The translations under genes and the position numbers were made by a program. Positions 7,642 to 15,489 of a stretch of 40,325 nt of DNA are shown piece by piece (within the stretch, counting starts at the first letter, position 1; the number at the start of each line of letters is the position of its first letter). The notes under the pieces are model-generated. The model saw only the letters and a list, made by a program, of their open reading frames with translations, searched no databases and was not told the origin of the DNA. Origin of the DNA: UBA1723 sp045641065 (GTDB taxonomy: Bacteria; Bacteroidota; Bacteroidia; Bacteroidales; Paludibacteraceae); contig JAZUGF010000104.1 of NCBI GenBank assembly GCA_045641065.1, positions 1 through 40,325 on the forward strand. The letters are read 5' to 3'.

Positions 7642-7674
7642 ATGGGATGGACGAAAGTTCATCCCATTTTTTTT
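7642..7674 (+). terminator. terminator of the T9SS cargo gene
   Basis: ATGGGATGGAC-GAAA-GTTCATCCCAT is an 11-bp stem (one G-T pair) with a GAAA loop, followed by eight T, 22 bases after the stop codon. Confidence 0.92.
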
Positions 7675-7695
7675 GAATGCTGAATTATATCGGAT

Positions 7696-7838
7696 ACGGT
7701 AGCCAACCGTCTCCGACGTTTGCCAACCATGGCCTGGTATAATAACCGTTCCACGGTATGAGGATGCAATTCCCCAACCGTGGAACGGTTGTTTTAATTA
7801 GCCTATGGTTGATTTACACGAAGTGGAAAAGCTACCGT
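7696..7838. repeat. 143-bp nested imperfect palindrome
   Basis: Three nested inverted pairs share one centre: ACGGTAGC (7696-7703) with GCTACCGT (7831-7838); CAACCATGG near 7724 with CTATGGTTG near 7804 (one mismatch); and a perfect 14-bp pair AACCGTTCCACGGT (7744-7757) / ACCGTGGAACGGTT (7777-7790) around a 19-base loop. It lies in the 347-base gene-free stretch between the T9SS cargo gene and panD. It could be a decayed miniature mobile element or a REP-type repeat. No gene is seen in it. Confidence 0.7.
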
Positions 7839-7882
7839 AGGGGAGAGGAAATGCAAAATTATGAATGCGGAATGCGCAATGA

Positions 7883-7919
7883 AAAAAATCGACGCAATAA
7901 AAAACTGCGTCGATTTTTT
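7883..7919 (-). terminator. terminator after panD (symmetrical)
   Basis: AAAAAATCGACGCA and TGCGTCGATTTTTT flank a 9-base loop; A-tract and T-tract make it work in both directions. It lies 48 bases beyond the panD stop. Confidence 0.85.
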
Positions 7920-7927
7920 ATTTTTTT

Positions 7928-7969
7928 AGCATTTAGCATTTAGCATTTAGCATTTAGCATTTAGCATTA
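7928..7969. repeat. tandem heptamer AGCATTT x6
   Basis: Six head-to-tail copies of AGCATTT (the last AGCATTA). The final unit contains the panD stop codon, read TAA on the minus strand. The same AAATGCT word recurs loosely at 30058-30091, also beside a terminator. Confidence 0.95.
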
Positions 7970-8317
7970 TACCATCTTATTTGTCTTTGCATCCAAGAAA
8001 ACAACCTTTGGCTGTCTTGTCTGAGCCTCTTCCTCAGTCATCCAACCGTAAGCCATGATGATAACGACGTCGCCGACCTCAGCCTTTCTTGCTGCTGCTC
8101 CATTAAGACAGATCACACCTGAACCTTTTTCTCCAGGGATGACGTATGTCTCGAAACGCTCTCCGTTGTTGTTGTTGACGATATAAACCTTCTCGTTTGG
8201 AAGGATACCAGCCTTCTCCAAAAGCTCGGCGTCGATTGTGATGCTGCCGATGTAGTTGAGATTGGCTTCCGTCACAACGGCTCTATGAATCTTTGATTTT
8301 AGGATCTGAACAAACAT
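7967..8317 (-). CDS. panD: aspartate 1-decarboxylase
   Basis: A 116-residue pro-enzyme that makes beta-alanine from L-aspartate for pantothenate and coenzyme A. The self-cleavage site Gly24-Ser25 is present in NYIGSITID; cleavage yields the pyruvoyl group on the new Ser25. The substrate-binding lysine-9 (KSKIHRA), the catalytic Tyr in AYGWM and the NGAAAR loop are all there. Length is normal. It starts 6 bases after the panC stop, so the two genes form an operon that makes both beta-alanine and pantothenate. Its stop codon lies inside the heptamer array. Confidence 0.97.
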   Translation of the reverse strand: MFVQILKSKIHRAVVTEANLNYIGSITIDAELLEKAGILPNEKVYIVNNNNGERFETYVIPGEKGSGVICLNGAAARKAEVGDVVIIMAYGWMTEEEAQTRQPKVVFLDAKTNKMV

Positions 8318-8323
8318 CGTCTA

Positions 8324-9169
8324 TTATTTTTTATATTGGATATTGTCGATTAGTCTCACCTTGCCGCAGTACACTGTGATACATCCCACTGGATTCTCGC
8401 AGTCGTTCCAGCTGCTGATTGGCTGTAGGGTAGTGCCGTTGACGATCTCGTAGTATTCAACCTCAAGCTCTCCGCCTTTGTTGATTTCGTCAATCACCCA
8501 CTGTTGAAGCTCCTTAACACTCTTCTCTTTCAATAGAGACTGGCTCTTTGCAAGAGTCTGGGAAATTCTGACAGCGATCTGTCTCTCGTTAGCAGACAAA
8601 AGCATGTTACGGCTGCTCAATGCCATTCCGTCTTCTTCTCTGATGATAGGACAACCGATGATTTCGATTGGATACTCGTACTGGCGTACCATCTCACGGA
8701 TGATTGCCAACTGCTGGTAGTCCTTCTCTCCGAAGTAAGCCTTGTTAGGCTGAGCGATATCGAATAGACGAGAAACCACCTGAGCCACACCGTTGAAATG
8801 ACCTGGACGCATAGGGCCTTCCATCACCTTGTCAAGTGGAGTGAAATCGAACTGACGTGTATCAGGATATGGATAGATCTGCTCTACAGTTGGTGCGAAT
8901 GCGATGTTGGCACCCATCTTCTCAAGCAATGCACAGTCGGCTTCCAATGTGCGAGGATATGTCGCCAAATCATTCTTATTATTGAACTGAGTTGGGTTCA
9001 CGAAAACGCTGACAATAACAACGTCGTTCTCTGCAACCGCCTTCTTTACCAATGATGCGTGTCCGTTGTGAAGCGCACCCATAGTCGGTACCAAACCGAT
9101 TTTAAGTCCCAATTCCTTGAATAAAGAAACCAAAACTTCTAACTCAGATGTTCTTTTTACAATCTTCAT
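8324..9169 (-). CDS. panC: pantoate--beta-alanine ligase
   Basis: A 281-residue PanC, which joins pantoate and beta-alanine with ATP through a pantoyl-adenylate. The nucleotide-binding PTMGALHNGH motif (HxGH) is near residue 30, the VSVFVNPTQFN segment follows, then YFGEKDYQQL and the KMSKS-equivalent loop MALSSRN. Length matches the family. It is first in the panC-panD operon and has a TAnnTTTG box at 9196-9203, 27 bases upstream. The 13-base word around this box is repeated in inverted form at the promoter of the divergent gene. Confidence 0.97.
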   Translation of the reverse strand: MKIVKRTSELEVLVSLFKELGLKIGLVPTMGALHNGHASLVKKAVAENDVVIVSVFVNPTQFNNKNDLATYPRTLEADCALLEKMGANIAFAPTVEQIYPYPDTRQFDFTPLDKVMEGPMRPGHFNGVAQVVSRLFDIAQPNKAYFGEKDYQQLAIIREMVRQYEYPIEIIGCPIIREEDGMALSSRNMLLSANERQIAVRISQTLAKSQSLLKEKSVKELQQWVIDEINKGGELEVEYYEIVNGTTLQPISSWNDCENPVGCITVYCGKVRLIDNIQYKK

Positions 9170-9195
9170 GTACGTGTATTTTTAAAAAGACAACA

Positions 9196-9203
9196 CAAAA
9201 GTA
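9196..9203 (-). promoter_or_regulatory. -7 promoter box of panC-panD
   Basis: Minus-strand TACTTTTG, within the 13-base word TGACTACTTTTGT (9207-9195), which occurs again in plus orientation at 9275-9287. No clear -33 element. Confidence 0.65.
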
Positions 9204-9278
9204 GTCATTAAAAAGTTATTATAGAACATAAAAAAATATTTTTTTGGGCAAACGAGCCAAAGTTTGCGCATTTTTGAC

Positions 9279-9286
9279 TACTTTTG
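9279..9286 (+). promoter_or_regulatory. -7 promoter box of the GT5-like gene
   Basis: TACTTTTG inside TGACTACTTTTGT (9275-9287), 27 bases before the ATG at 9313. The expected transcript start (~9293) lies after an upstream in-frame GTG/ATG at 9244, which rules that start out. Confidence 0.65.
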
Positions 9287-9312
9287 TATATTCTATAATT
9301 ATAAAATCGCAG

Positions 9313-10134
9313 ATGGGTGCATTAAAAGTTTTATACATTTCGCAAGAGATTACCCCTTATTTGCCGTCGACAGTACGTGCAGATTTGTGTAGACAACTTC
9401 CTCAGTCCATTCTTGAGAAGGGCAAGGAGGTGCGCATATTTATGCCTAAGTTTGGTAATATCAACGAACGTAGAAACCAGTTGCATGAGGTTATTCGTTT
9501 GTCTGGTATGAATATCTGTATTGATGATACAGACCATCCTTTGATCATCAAGGTGGCTTCAATCCAACAGGCTCGTATGCAGGTATACTTTATCGACAAT
9601 GAGGATTTCTTCCAGCGTAAGTGTGATGTTGTTGACGAGAATGGAAATGAGTTTGATGATAATGAAGATCGTGCGATTTTCTTCCTTCGTGGAGTTCTAG
9701 AGACAGTCAAGAAGCTACGTTGGTCGCCAGATGTGATTCACTGTCACGGATGGATTGCAGCGTTGGCTCCTATCTATATCAAGCGTGCTTATAATAATGA
9801 TCCTTTCTTCAAGGATTCACGTATTGTATACTCTGTGTACGATGATGATTTCAAGAAGAATTTCTCTGCAAAATTCGCTGAGAAATTGAAAATCAATGAA
9901 ATATCTGACGAGGACGTCGCAGATATCAAGGATAAAGAGGTTAGTTTTGTTGACCTTACTCGTTTTGCGTTGAAGTATTCCGACGGTGCGGTGCAGGGAA
10001 GTGAGAATATCAATCCTGAGTTGATGGCCGACCTTCAAAATATGGGAGACAGATTCGTTCCATACCAGGGCGATAATTACGTCGATCCTATTGATGCTTT
10101 GTACGACAAGGTTGCAAGTAGCCCAAAATTGTAG
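9313..10134 (+). CDS. glycogen/starch synthase N-terminal-domain protein (GT5-like)
   Basis: A 273-residue protein matching only the N-terminal (starch synthase catalytic) half of GT5 glycogen synthases: a VLYISQEITPYL strand, a LPQSILEKGKEVRIFMPKFG segment, and SPDVIHCHGWIAAL where the His of the GT5 fold is expected. The C-terminal ADP-glucose-binding Rossmann half is absent, and the first lysine motif KxGGL is replaced by a PYLPST sequence. A catalytic role is therefore doubtful. This short form followed by a DUF4270 lipoprotein is a known Bacteroidales arrangement. Start chosen at 9313 because the promoter box lies at 9279-9286. Confidence 0.8.
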   Translation: MGALKVLYISQEITPYLPSTVRADLCRQLPQSILEKGKEVRIFMPKFGNINERRNQLHEVIRLSGMNICIDDTDHPLIIKVASIQQARMQVYFIDNEDFFQRKCDVVDENGNEFDDNEDRAIFFLRGVLETVKKLRWSPDVIHCHGWIAALAPIYIKRAYNNDPFFKDSRIVYSVYDDDFKKNFSAKFAEKLKINEISDEDVADIKDKEVSFVDLTRFALKYSDGAVQGSENINPELMADLQNMGDRFVPYQGDNYVDPIDALYDKVASSPKL

Positions 10135-10146
10135 TCCAAAATTGTA

Positions 10147-11628
10147 ATGAATAGATTTTTTTTATATTTCACATGTCTATTGTCACTTGCGTTCTATTCA
10201 TGTAAGGATGATGATGGCATTGGTTTGACAGTACAGCCAGACGAGGATTTCATGTCCACACATTCGGCAAGAGTTTATTGCTCTTCTTCAACAGAAAAGT
10301 GCGATTCTGTCTTGGCTAAATCCGATTATTTGTATCTTGGCCAGTATGCCGACGATGTGTTTGGTATCACTCGTGCAGAATTCATGACTCAGATCGACGG
10401 ACGTCTAGGTAATCTTCAGATTCCAGACACGTCATTGTCAAATTCAAGTTCAGTAAACGGAATAAGTATCGGAATATTGAATGCAATTGATGATCATTAT
10501 GGAAATATATCTTCAATCCGTAATGGACGAGATGTAAAGGTTGATTCGGTTGTGTTCTATATAAATTATTCCACTAGTTATGTGGGTGACAGTACAGCCC
10601 TTCAGTCAATCAAACTTTATGAGTTGAACAAGACTTTGCCTTCAATGAATGCATCGTTCTCAAACATGAAGGTGGAGGATTATTGTGATAAGTCAAATCT
10701 TTTAGGTACAGCTACTTATAGAATTTGCGGAGACAAAACAATCAGAATCAAACTCAGTGATGAGTATGCTCAGAAATTGATGAATGTGTATGTCAACAAA
10801 ACAGTGACAACTCAGGAGCAGTTTTGTGATTTATACAAAGGTTTCTATGTTTCGCATTCATTCAACGAGGGTGCTGTAATCACTTGTACATCAGTTGGTT
10901 TGCAGATCCATTATTCGTTTGATGCTGATATCTATGTGAAATATGATGATCGTGACACTGTGGTTACAGGACGTAGCATCAAGGTTAATGGTAGACCAAT
11001 CAATCCGTTAGTATCTAGCTTCTTGTTGACAGCAAACAAGGGAGTCAATCAGGTTAATTTGTTCTCACATCCTGATCTTGATGAAAAATTGAGAATTCTT
11101 GAGAGTAAACCATACTCGTATATTTTCACTCCTGCTGGTTTGTATGCTAATGTTACAGTTCCATTTGTAGAGATTAAAGAAAATATCATCAAGACAGTCG
11201 GCACAGGAAATCTTTCAAATGTGTCGTTCAATTCCTCAAAGTTGAGATTGCCAGTTGAGAAGATTAATTGGAAGACTCATCTACGTAAAAATCCTAGTCC
11301 ATATCTTATGATGATCAAGCGAGATAAGATTGTGGATTTCTTCTACAACAATAGTTATCCAGATGCTTTGGAATCGTTTGTTGCAGCATACGATACGGCG
11401 TCTAATTCTTATAATTTTGATATCGCATTCGCATCTCAGCAATATTTGAAAGGTAATGAGACTGTGTTTGATGATTTGGTCCTATTGCCTGTCACTGCGG
11501 TATCGGTCGGTAGTAATGCGTACTACAAACAGATGCTGACAACTTCGGCAATCCGTTTCAATTCCAGTGAAGAGTTGAACGAGAAGAAACGTCCAAGCTT
11601 GGATTTTGTATATACACTTAGAAAATAA
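10147..11628 (+). CDS. DUF4270 outer-membrane lipoprotein
   Basis: A 493-residue lipoprotein: signal peptide with lipobox ending at the Cys of FYSC (about residue 19), then acidic KDDD as is typical for surface-exposed lipoproteins of this phylum. The GIGLTVQPDEDFM start, the repeated SVVFYINY and DDLVLLPV segments and the length fit DUF4270. The family has no proven function; it is thought to be beta-rich and exported. It starts 12 bases after the GT5-like gene and 6 bases before the next gene, so it belongs to the same transcript. Confidence 0.8.
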   Translation: MNRFFLYFTCLLSLAFYSCKDDDGIGLTVQPDEDFMSTHSARVYCSSSTEKCDSVLAKSDYLYLGQYADDVFGITRAEFMTQIDGRLGNLQIPDTSLSNSSSVNGISIGILNAIDDHYGNISSIRNGRDVKVDSVVFYINYSTSYVGDSTALQSIKLYELNKTLPSMNASFSNMKVEDYCDKSNLLGTATYRICGDKTIRIKLSDEYAQKLMNVYVNKTVTTQEQFCDLYKGFYVSHSFNEGAVITCTSVGLQIHYSFDADIYVKYDDRDTVVTGRSIKVNGRPINPLVSSFLLTANKGVNQVNLFSHPDLDEKLRILESKPYSYIFTPAGLYANVTVPFVEIKENIIKTVGTGNLSNVSFNSSKLRLPVEKINWKTHLRKNPSPYLMMIKRDKIVDFFYNNSYPDALESFVAAYDTASNSYNFDIAFASQQYLKGNETVFDDLVLLPVTAVSVGSNAYYKQMLTTSAIRFNSSEELNEKKRPSLDFVYTLRK

Positions 11629-11634
11629 CATACG

Positions 11635-13362
11635 ATGTTAGACTCAATGGACAAAAAGAAATTAACGATATTTGTTGCGGTTGTCGCAATACTTACCGTA
11701 TTTCCGTTCATTGGTCTAAATGAATTTCATACAAAAGGAGAACCTAGAGAGGCTGTTGTGAGCCTTTCCATGCTGTTCCAGGATAATTGGATTCTCCCTA
11801 TCAACAATGGTGGTGATATCCCGTATAAACCGCCATTTTTCCATTGGTGCATTGCTGCGATTTCGGTATTGTTAGGTGGAGTGAGTGAATTGACATCACG
11901 TATTCCATCTGCATTGTCGTTTGTAGTGATGATAACTTCGACTTTTGCATTCTATGCTAAGTATGCCGATAAAAAATTGGCTATGCTTACCGCAATGGTA
12001 TCTCTTTCTACATTTGAACTTCACCGAGCAGGAATGAATTGCCGCGTTGACATGATGTTGACTATGGCGATGGTTTGCTCACAGTATCTACTTTTCCGTT
12101 GGTGGAAAGACGGAATGAAGCAACTTCCTTGGCTTGCTCTTATCTCAATGAGTTGTGCGACACTCACTAAGGGGCCAATCGGAGTCTGCCTTCCATGTGC
12201 GGTATTTGCAGTGTTCTTGCTAATGAGAGGAGTGAATTTCTGGACTATTGTTTGGAAACTTGCTTTGGTTGCCATCATATCAATGATAGCTCCAGCAATG
12301 TGGTATTGGGCCGCATATAATCAAGGTGGAGAAGAGTTTTGGTCACTTGTTTACGAAGAGAACGTAGGACGTTTGACTGGCACAATGACCTATTCCTCAC
12401 ATGAAGGACCTGCGATAATCAATTTCGCGTTTCTTATCTCTGGATTCTTGCCATGGACATTTGTGCTGTTGATATCATTGTTTTTCTTGCCATGGAAGTC
12501 GTATTCATTAGATAAAGGATTAGGAATCAAAGGATGGTTAAAGAAAAAATATGAAGATTTGACATCTATGTCAGATGTCAGATTGTATACTCTGCTTTGT
12601 GGAGTGTTGATAGTATTATTCTTCTGTATTCCGAAAAGTAAAAGAAGCGTCTACTTGATGCCGTCATTCCCATTCATCGCATATTTTATTGCAGAATATT
12701 TGAAATATCTTGCGAATGAGTTTCCTAAAGCTTGCAAAATTTTCAAGAATATCTTGATTGGATTGATAATCACTGTTTTTGTGATTCATTTATTGTTGGT
12801 GACTGGAATTGTTCCAGAATCTGTTTATCCGAAGAAGGACACTGATTTCGCAATGTTCTCAGCATTGGCAGAATACAATAAGTTGCTATTGTTTGTTGTG
12901 ATGATTGTTGTTGGAGCGTTGGTGTTCTATTTCTCACGAAAGAGTCTGTTCACAGCGATGACCGCACTTTCGATCATATTCTTCTCATTGCTTGATGCTG
13001 TCTATTTGCCGACGGTGCTTAACACAAAGAGCGTGAAGAATTTTTCTGCTGAGATTGCAGAGGCAGTTCCGACGGGAGTGATTTATTCTTTTTTGCCTGT
13101 TGATTTACAGATGAGTGGCAATCCACAGCATTTTTTTGAATTAGACTACTATCTGAATGACAGGATACATTTGTTTTGGAAAGAAAAACCGTCGGAAGGA
13201 TATTTGATAGTTTTAAAAAAAGATTTTCAGCAATTTTTTGATGAGACTTCCGAATCAAAACTTGTTGATAATTATAAATTTGAAGAGGTTTTGCATGCAG
13301 ATCGCAACTACGGTACGTTTAAAGATATAATTTGTTTGATGCATTTTGAGGTGGTGAAATAA
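11635..13362 (+). CDS. ArnT/PMT-like membrane glycosyltransferase (GT39/GT83 type)
   Basis: A 575-residue polytopic protein with about 11-12 hydrophobic segments in the first 450 residues and a soluble C-terminal part. The first periplasmic loop carries the family signature: FHTKGEPREA with the acidic catalytic position, then a DNWILPINNGGDIPYKPPF region. Such enzymes move a sugar from a polyprenyl-phosphate carrier to lipid A, protein or another acceptor outside the inner membrane. The acceptor cannot be told here. A second ATG at 11647 (MDKKKLT) is a plausible alternative start. It sits directly after the DUF4270 gene. Confidence 0.85.
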   Translation: MLDSMDKKKLTIFVAVVAILTVFPFIGLNEFHTKGEPREAVVSLSMLFQDNWILPINNGGDIPYKPPFFHWCIAAISVLLGGVSELTSRIPSALSFVVMITSTFAFYAKYADKKLAMLTAMVSLSTFELHRAGMNCRVDMMLTMAMVCSQYLLFRWWKDGMKQLPWLALISMSCATLTKGPIGVCLPCAVFAVFLLMRGVNFWTIVWKLALVAIISMIAPAMWYWAAYNQGGEEFWSLVYEENVGRLTGTMTYSSHEGPAIINFAFLISGFLPWTFVLLISLFFLPWKSYSLDKGLGIKGWLKKKYEDLTSMSDVRLYTLLCGVLIVLFFCIPKSKRSVYLMPSFPFIAYFIAEYLKYLANEFPKACKIFKNILIGLIITVFVIHLLLVTGIVPESVYPKKDTDFAMFSALAEYNKLLLFVVMIVVGALVFYFSRKSLFTAMTALSIIFFSLLDAVYLPTVLNTKSVKNFSAEIAEAVPTGVIYSFLPVDLQMSGNPQHFFELDYYLNDRIHLFWKEKPSEGYLIVLKKDFQQFFDETSESKLVDNYKFEEVLHADRNYGTFKDIICLMHFEVVK

Positions 13363-13373
13363 AAATTTATTTT

Positions 13374-13381
13374 TATCTTTG
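13374..13381 (+). promoter_or_regulatory. -7 promoter box of the amidase gene
   Basis: TATCTTTG, matching TAnnTTTG, 20 bases before the ATG at 13402. The start point expected near 13388 makes a GTG start at 13387 impossible and so fixes the choice of start codon. Confidence 0.65.
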
Positions 13382-13401
13382 CTAACGTGTTTTATTGTGT
13401 A

Positions 13402-14472
13402 ATGCGTGCTTTGACGTATAAAATAGTGAGTTTCATTGCTGTAACACTACTTTTGTCGTTGCAGAGTGTGTCGGCTGAAAAATTCAAAGTAGTCCTAGAC
13501 CCAGGCCATGGTGGCCGAGATTGCGGAGCCATTGGAATAAATAAAAAGGTCTACGAGAAGGATTTGAATTTGAAGGTCGCACTGCGAGTTGGCGAATTGT
13601 TACAACCGGATGAAAACACGGAAGTCATTTACACACGAAAGAAGGATTTTTTCATCCCATTGGATGAGCGACCAAAGATTGCGAATAGAGCACAAGCGGA
13701 TTTGTTCATTTCTATCCATGCCAATGCCTCGGAGGCGACAGCAGTGAATGGTTTTGAGACATACACTTTGGGAGAGAGTAGAAACGATGTGTCAGTAAGA
13801 GAGAATAAGGTGGCTGAACTCGAAGAGAATTACAGCAACAAGTATAATTTCAAGGACGACACAGATGAGAGTTTCATTTTCAGCAATATGATGCTTGACG
13901 CCGGTAGTGGAGGAGAAATGAGTATCAGGTTGGCACAGTTGGTACAATCTCAGTTTAAGGAGAATACCGACCGTGTGGACAGGGAAGTGAGACAAGCCAA
14001 TTTCTGGGTGTTGAAACATATTCTGATGCCTGGAGTTTTGGTGGAGATGGGATACCTTTCAAATACAATTGAAGAGGATTACCTGTCGAAAGAAGATAAT
14101 TTGGAAAAAGTTGCATTGTCTATTTACCAGGCAATTGTGATGTATAAAGATGAATTCATAAAGAAAAGCAAGACGCTTGACGACATTGACGTAAAGGATG
14201 AGCCTGTTGAAGATGAAATTGTGTATCGCGTACAACTCTTTTCGTCAAATAAAAAGTTGCCTGCCAACTCTGTGAAATTCAAGAGTTGTACTCCGGCTAT
14301 TGAGATTCAGGAAGGCAATCTCTACAAGTACATGTATGGAAAGGAGAGAACTTTTGCTGATGCTCAATTACTACGAAGTAAAGCTAAACTGGAATTCCCG
14401 GATGCTTTCATCGTTGTGTTCAAGAACGGAGAAAAATTGGTCGGTGCGGAAGCCCGTCCGTATCTAAAATAG
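13402..14472 (+). CDS. N-acetylmuramoyl-L-alanine amidase with SPOR-like tail
   Basis: A 356-residue periplasmic amidase of the Amidase_3 type, which cuts the bond between N-acetylmuramic acid and the stem peptide of peptidoglycan. Residues 1-25 form a signal peptide ending in SVSA. Zinc ligands are visible: His in DPGHGG, Glu in VYEKDLNL and His in ISIHANAS; the catalytic Glu is in LVEMGYLSN. The last ~85 residues (VYRVQLFSS onward) resemble a SPOR peptidoglycan-binding domain, which would direct it to the division site. It has its own promoter box. The downstream MlaD-like gene starts 24 bases after its stop. Confidence 0.92.
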   Translation: MRALTYKIVSFIAVTLLLSLQSVSAEKFKVVLDPGHGGRDCGAIGINKKVYEKDLNLKVALRVGELLQPDENTEVIYTRKKDFFIPLDERPKIANRAQADLFISIHANASEATAVNGFETYTLGESRNDVSVRENKVAELEENYSNKYNFKDDTDESFIFSNMMLDAGSGGEMSIRLAQLVQSQFKENTDRVDREVRQANFWVLKHILMPGVLVEMGYLSNTIEEDYLSKEDNLEKVALSIYQAIVMYKDEFIKKSKTLDDIDVKDEPVEDEIVYRVQLFSSNKKLPANSVKFKSCTPAIEIQEGNLYKYMYGKERTFADAQLLRSKAKLEFPDAFIVVFKNGEKLVGAEARPYLK

Positions 14473-14496
14473 AGGACAAAGAAAAACTATATAACA

Positions 14497-15435
14497 ATGA
14501 ACTTTAAATATAGTCGTGAATTTTTAATCGGATTATGTGTCATAGCCACAGTTGCTATGCTTTATTTCGGAATCAATTATTTGAAGGGTGTCAAAGTCAT
14601 GACACCTAGCAATCTATATTTTGCAAAATTTGAAAATGTGAATGGATTGCTTGAGTCTAGCAAGATCATGTCACGAGGAGTTGCTGTCGGCAACGTTCAT
14701 TCTATCGACTATAATTACAAAGATCCAAACGCACCTGTTGTTGTACAGCTTGAGTGCGACAATCAGTTGATATTACCAAAGGGATCAAAAGCATTGTTGG
14801 CTTGTGAACTTTTGGGTGGAGCAAATTTAAGTCTTGATTTGAAGAGTGATGGCACTGGCGATACATACAAGCCAGGAGATACAATTCCGTCGCTATTCGT
14901 TCCAGGAATGCTTGACGCTGTTTCGAATGAGATTATGCCGAGAGTGGCAGAACTTATTCCTCAACTTGATACTTTGATGCTTTCATTGAGTATGATTAGT
15001 ACTGATCAGAAGCTTTCAAAGTCAATATCGAATTTCTATGACATCACAAATAATTTGAAGAGTGCTTCAATAAAGTTCAATTCAATGATGTCTAACGATA
15101 TCCAACCATTGTTGAGTGATGCACGTACAATGGTGGGTACATTCAACAAGGTAGGAGACAATTTGAGCAAGGTAGATTTCCAGTTGACTTTCACAAAGGC
15201 TAACACTACTTTGACAAGTCTTAACTCACTTTCTAATGAAATCCAGAATGGAAGCGGCTCAATTAGCCTATTGCTAAAAGACCCTTCTTTGTATAATAAC
15301 TTGTCGAACACAGCGAACAGTGCAAATTCGTTGTTGCAAGACTTGGAAAAGAATCCTGGCCGTTATGTACAGTTCTCTCTATTCAATCGCAAGAAGAAAG
15401 GCGAGGTAGAGTTGGCTGAACCGGTTAAGAAGTAA
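14497..15435 (+). CDS. MlaD-family (MCE domain) lipid-transport protein
   Basis: A 312-residue single-pass protein. Residues ~8-28 form an N-terminal membrane anchor (EFLIGLCVIATVAMLYFG), then an MCE domain (~38-120) with the NVNGLLESSKIMSRGVAVG stretch typical of MlaD. The rest is helical and ends in a KKKGE tail. MlaD hexamers in the inner-membrane permease carry phospholipids between the two membranes. No mlaE or mlaF gene follows here, so any partner permease must be encoded elsewhere. Placed between the amidase gene and dnaA on the same strand. Confidence 0.87.
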   Translation: MNFKYSREFLIGLCVIATVAMLYFGINYLKGVKVMTPSNLYFAKFENVNGLLESSKIMSRGVAVGNVHSIDYNYKDPNAPVVVQLECDNQLILPKGSKALLACELLGGANLSLDLKSDGTGDTYKPGDTIPSLFVPGMLDAVSNEIMPRVAELIPQLDTLMLSLSMISTDQKLSKSISNFYDITNNLKSASIKFNSMMSNDIQPLLSDARTMVGTFNKVGDNLSKVDFQLTFTKANTTLTSLNSLSNEIQNGSGSISLLLKDPSLYNNLSNTANSANSLLQDLEKNPGRYVQFSLFNRKKKGEVELAEPVKK

Positions 15436-15489
15436 GAAAATAGTAAATCATTTAGTAAATCACGATTAGGACAAAATATAGCAATTATT

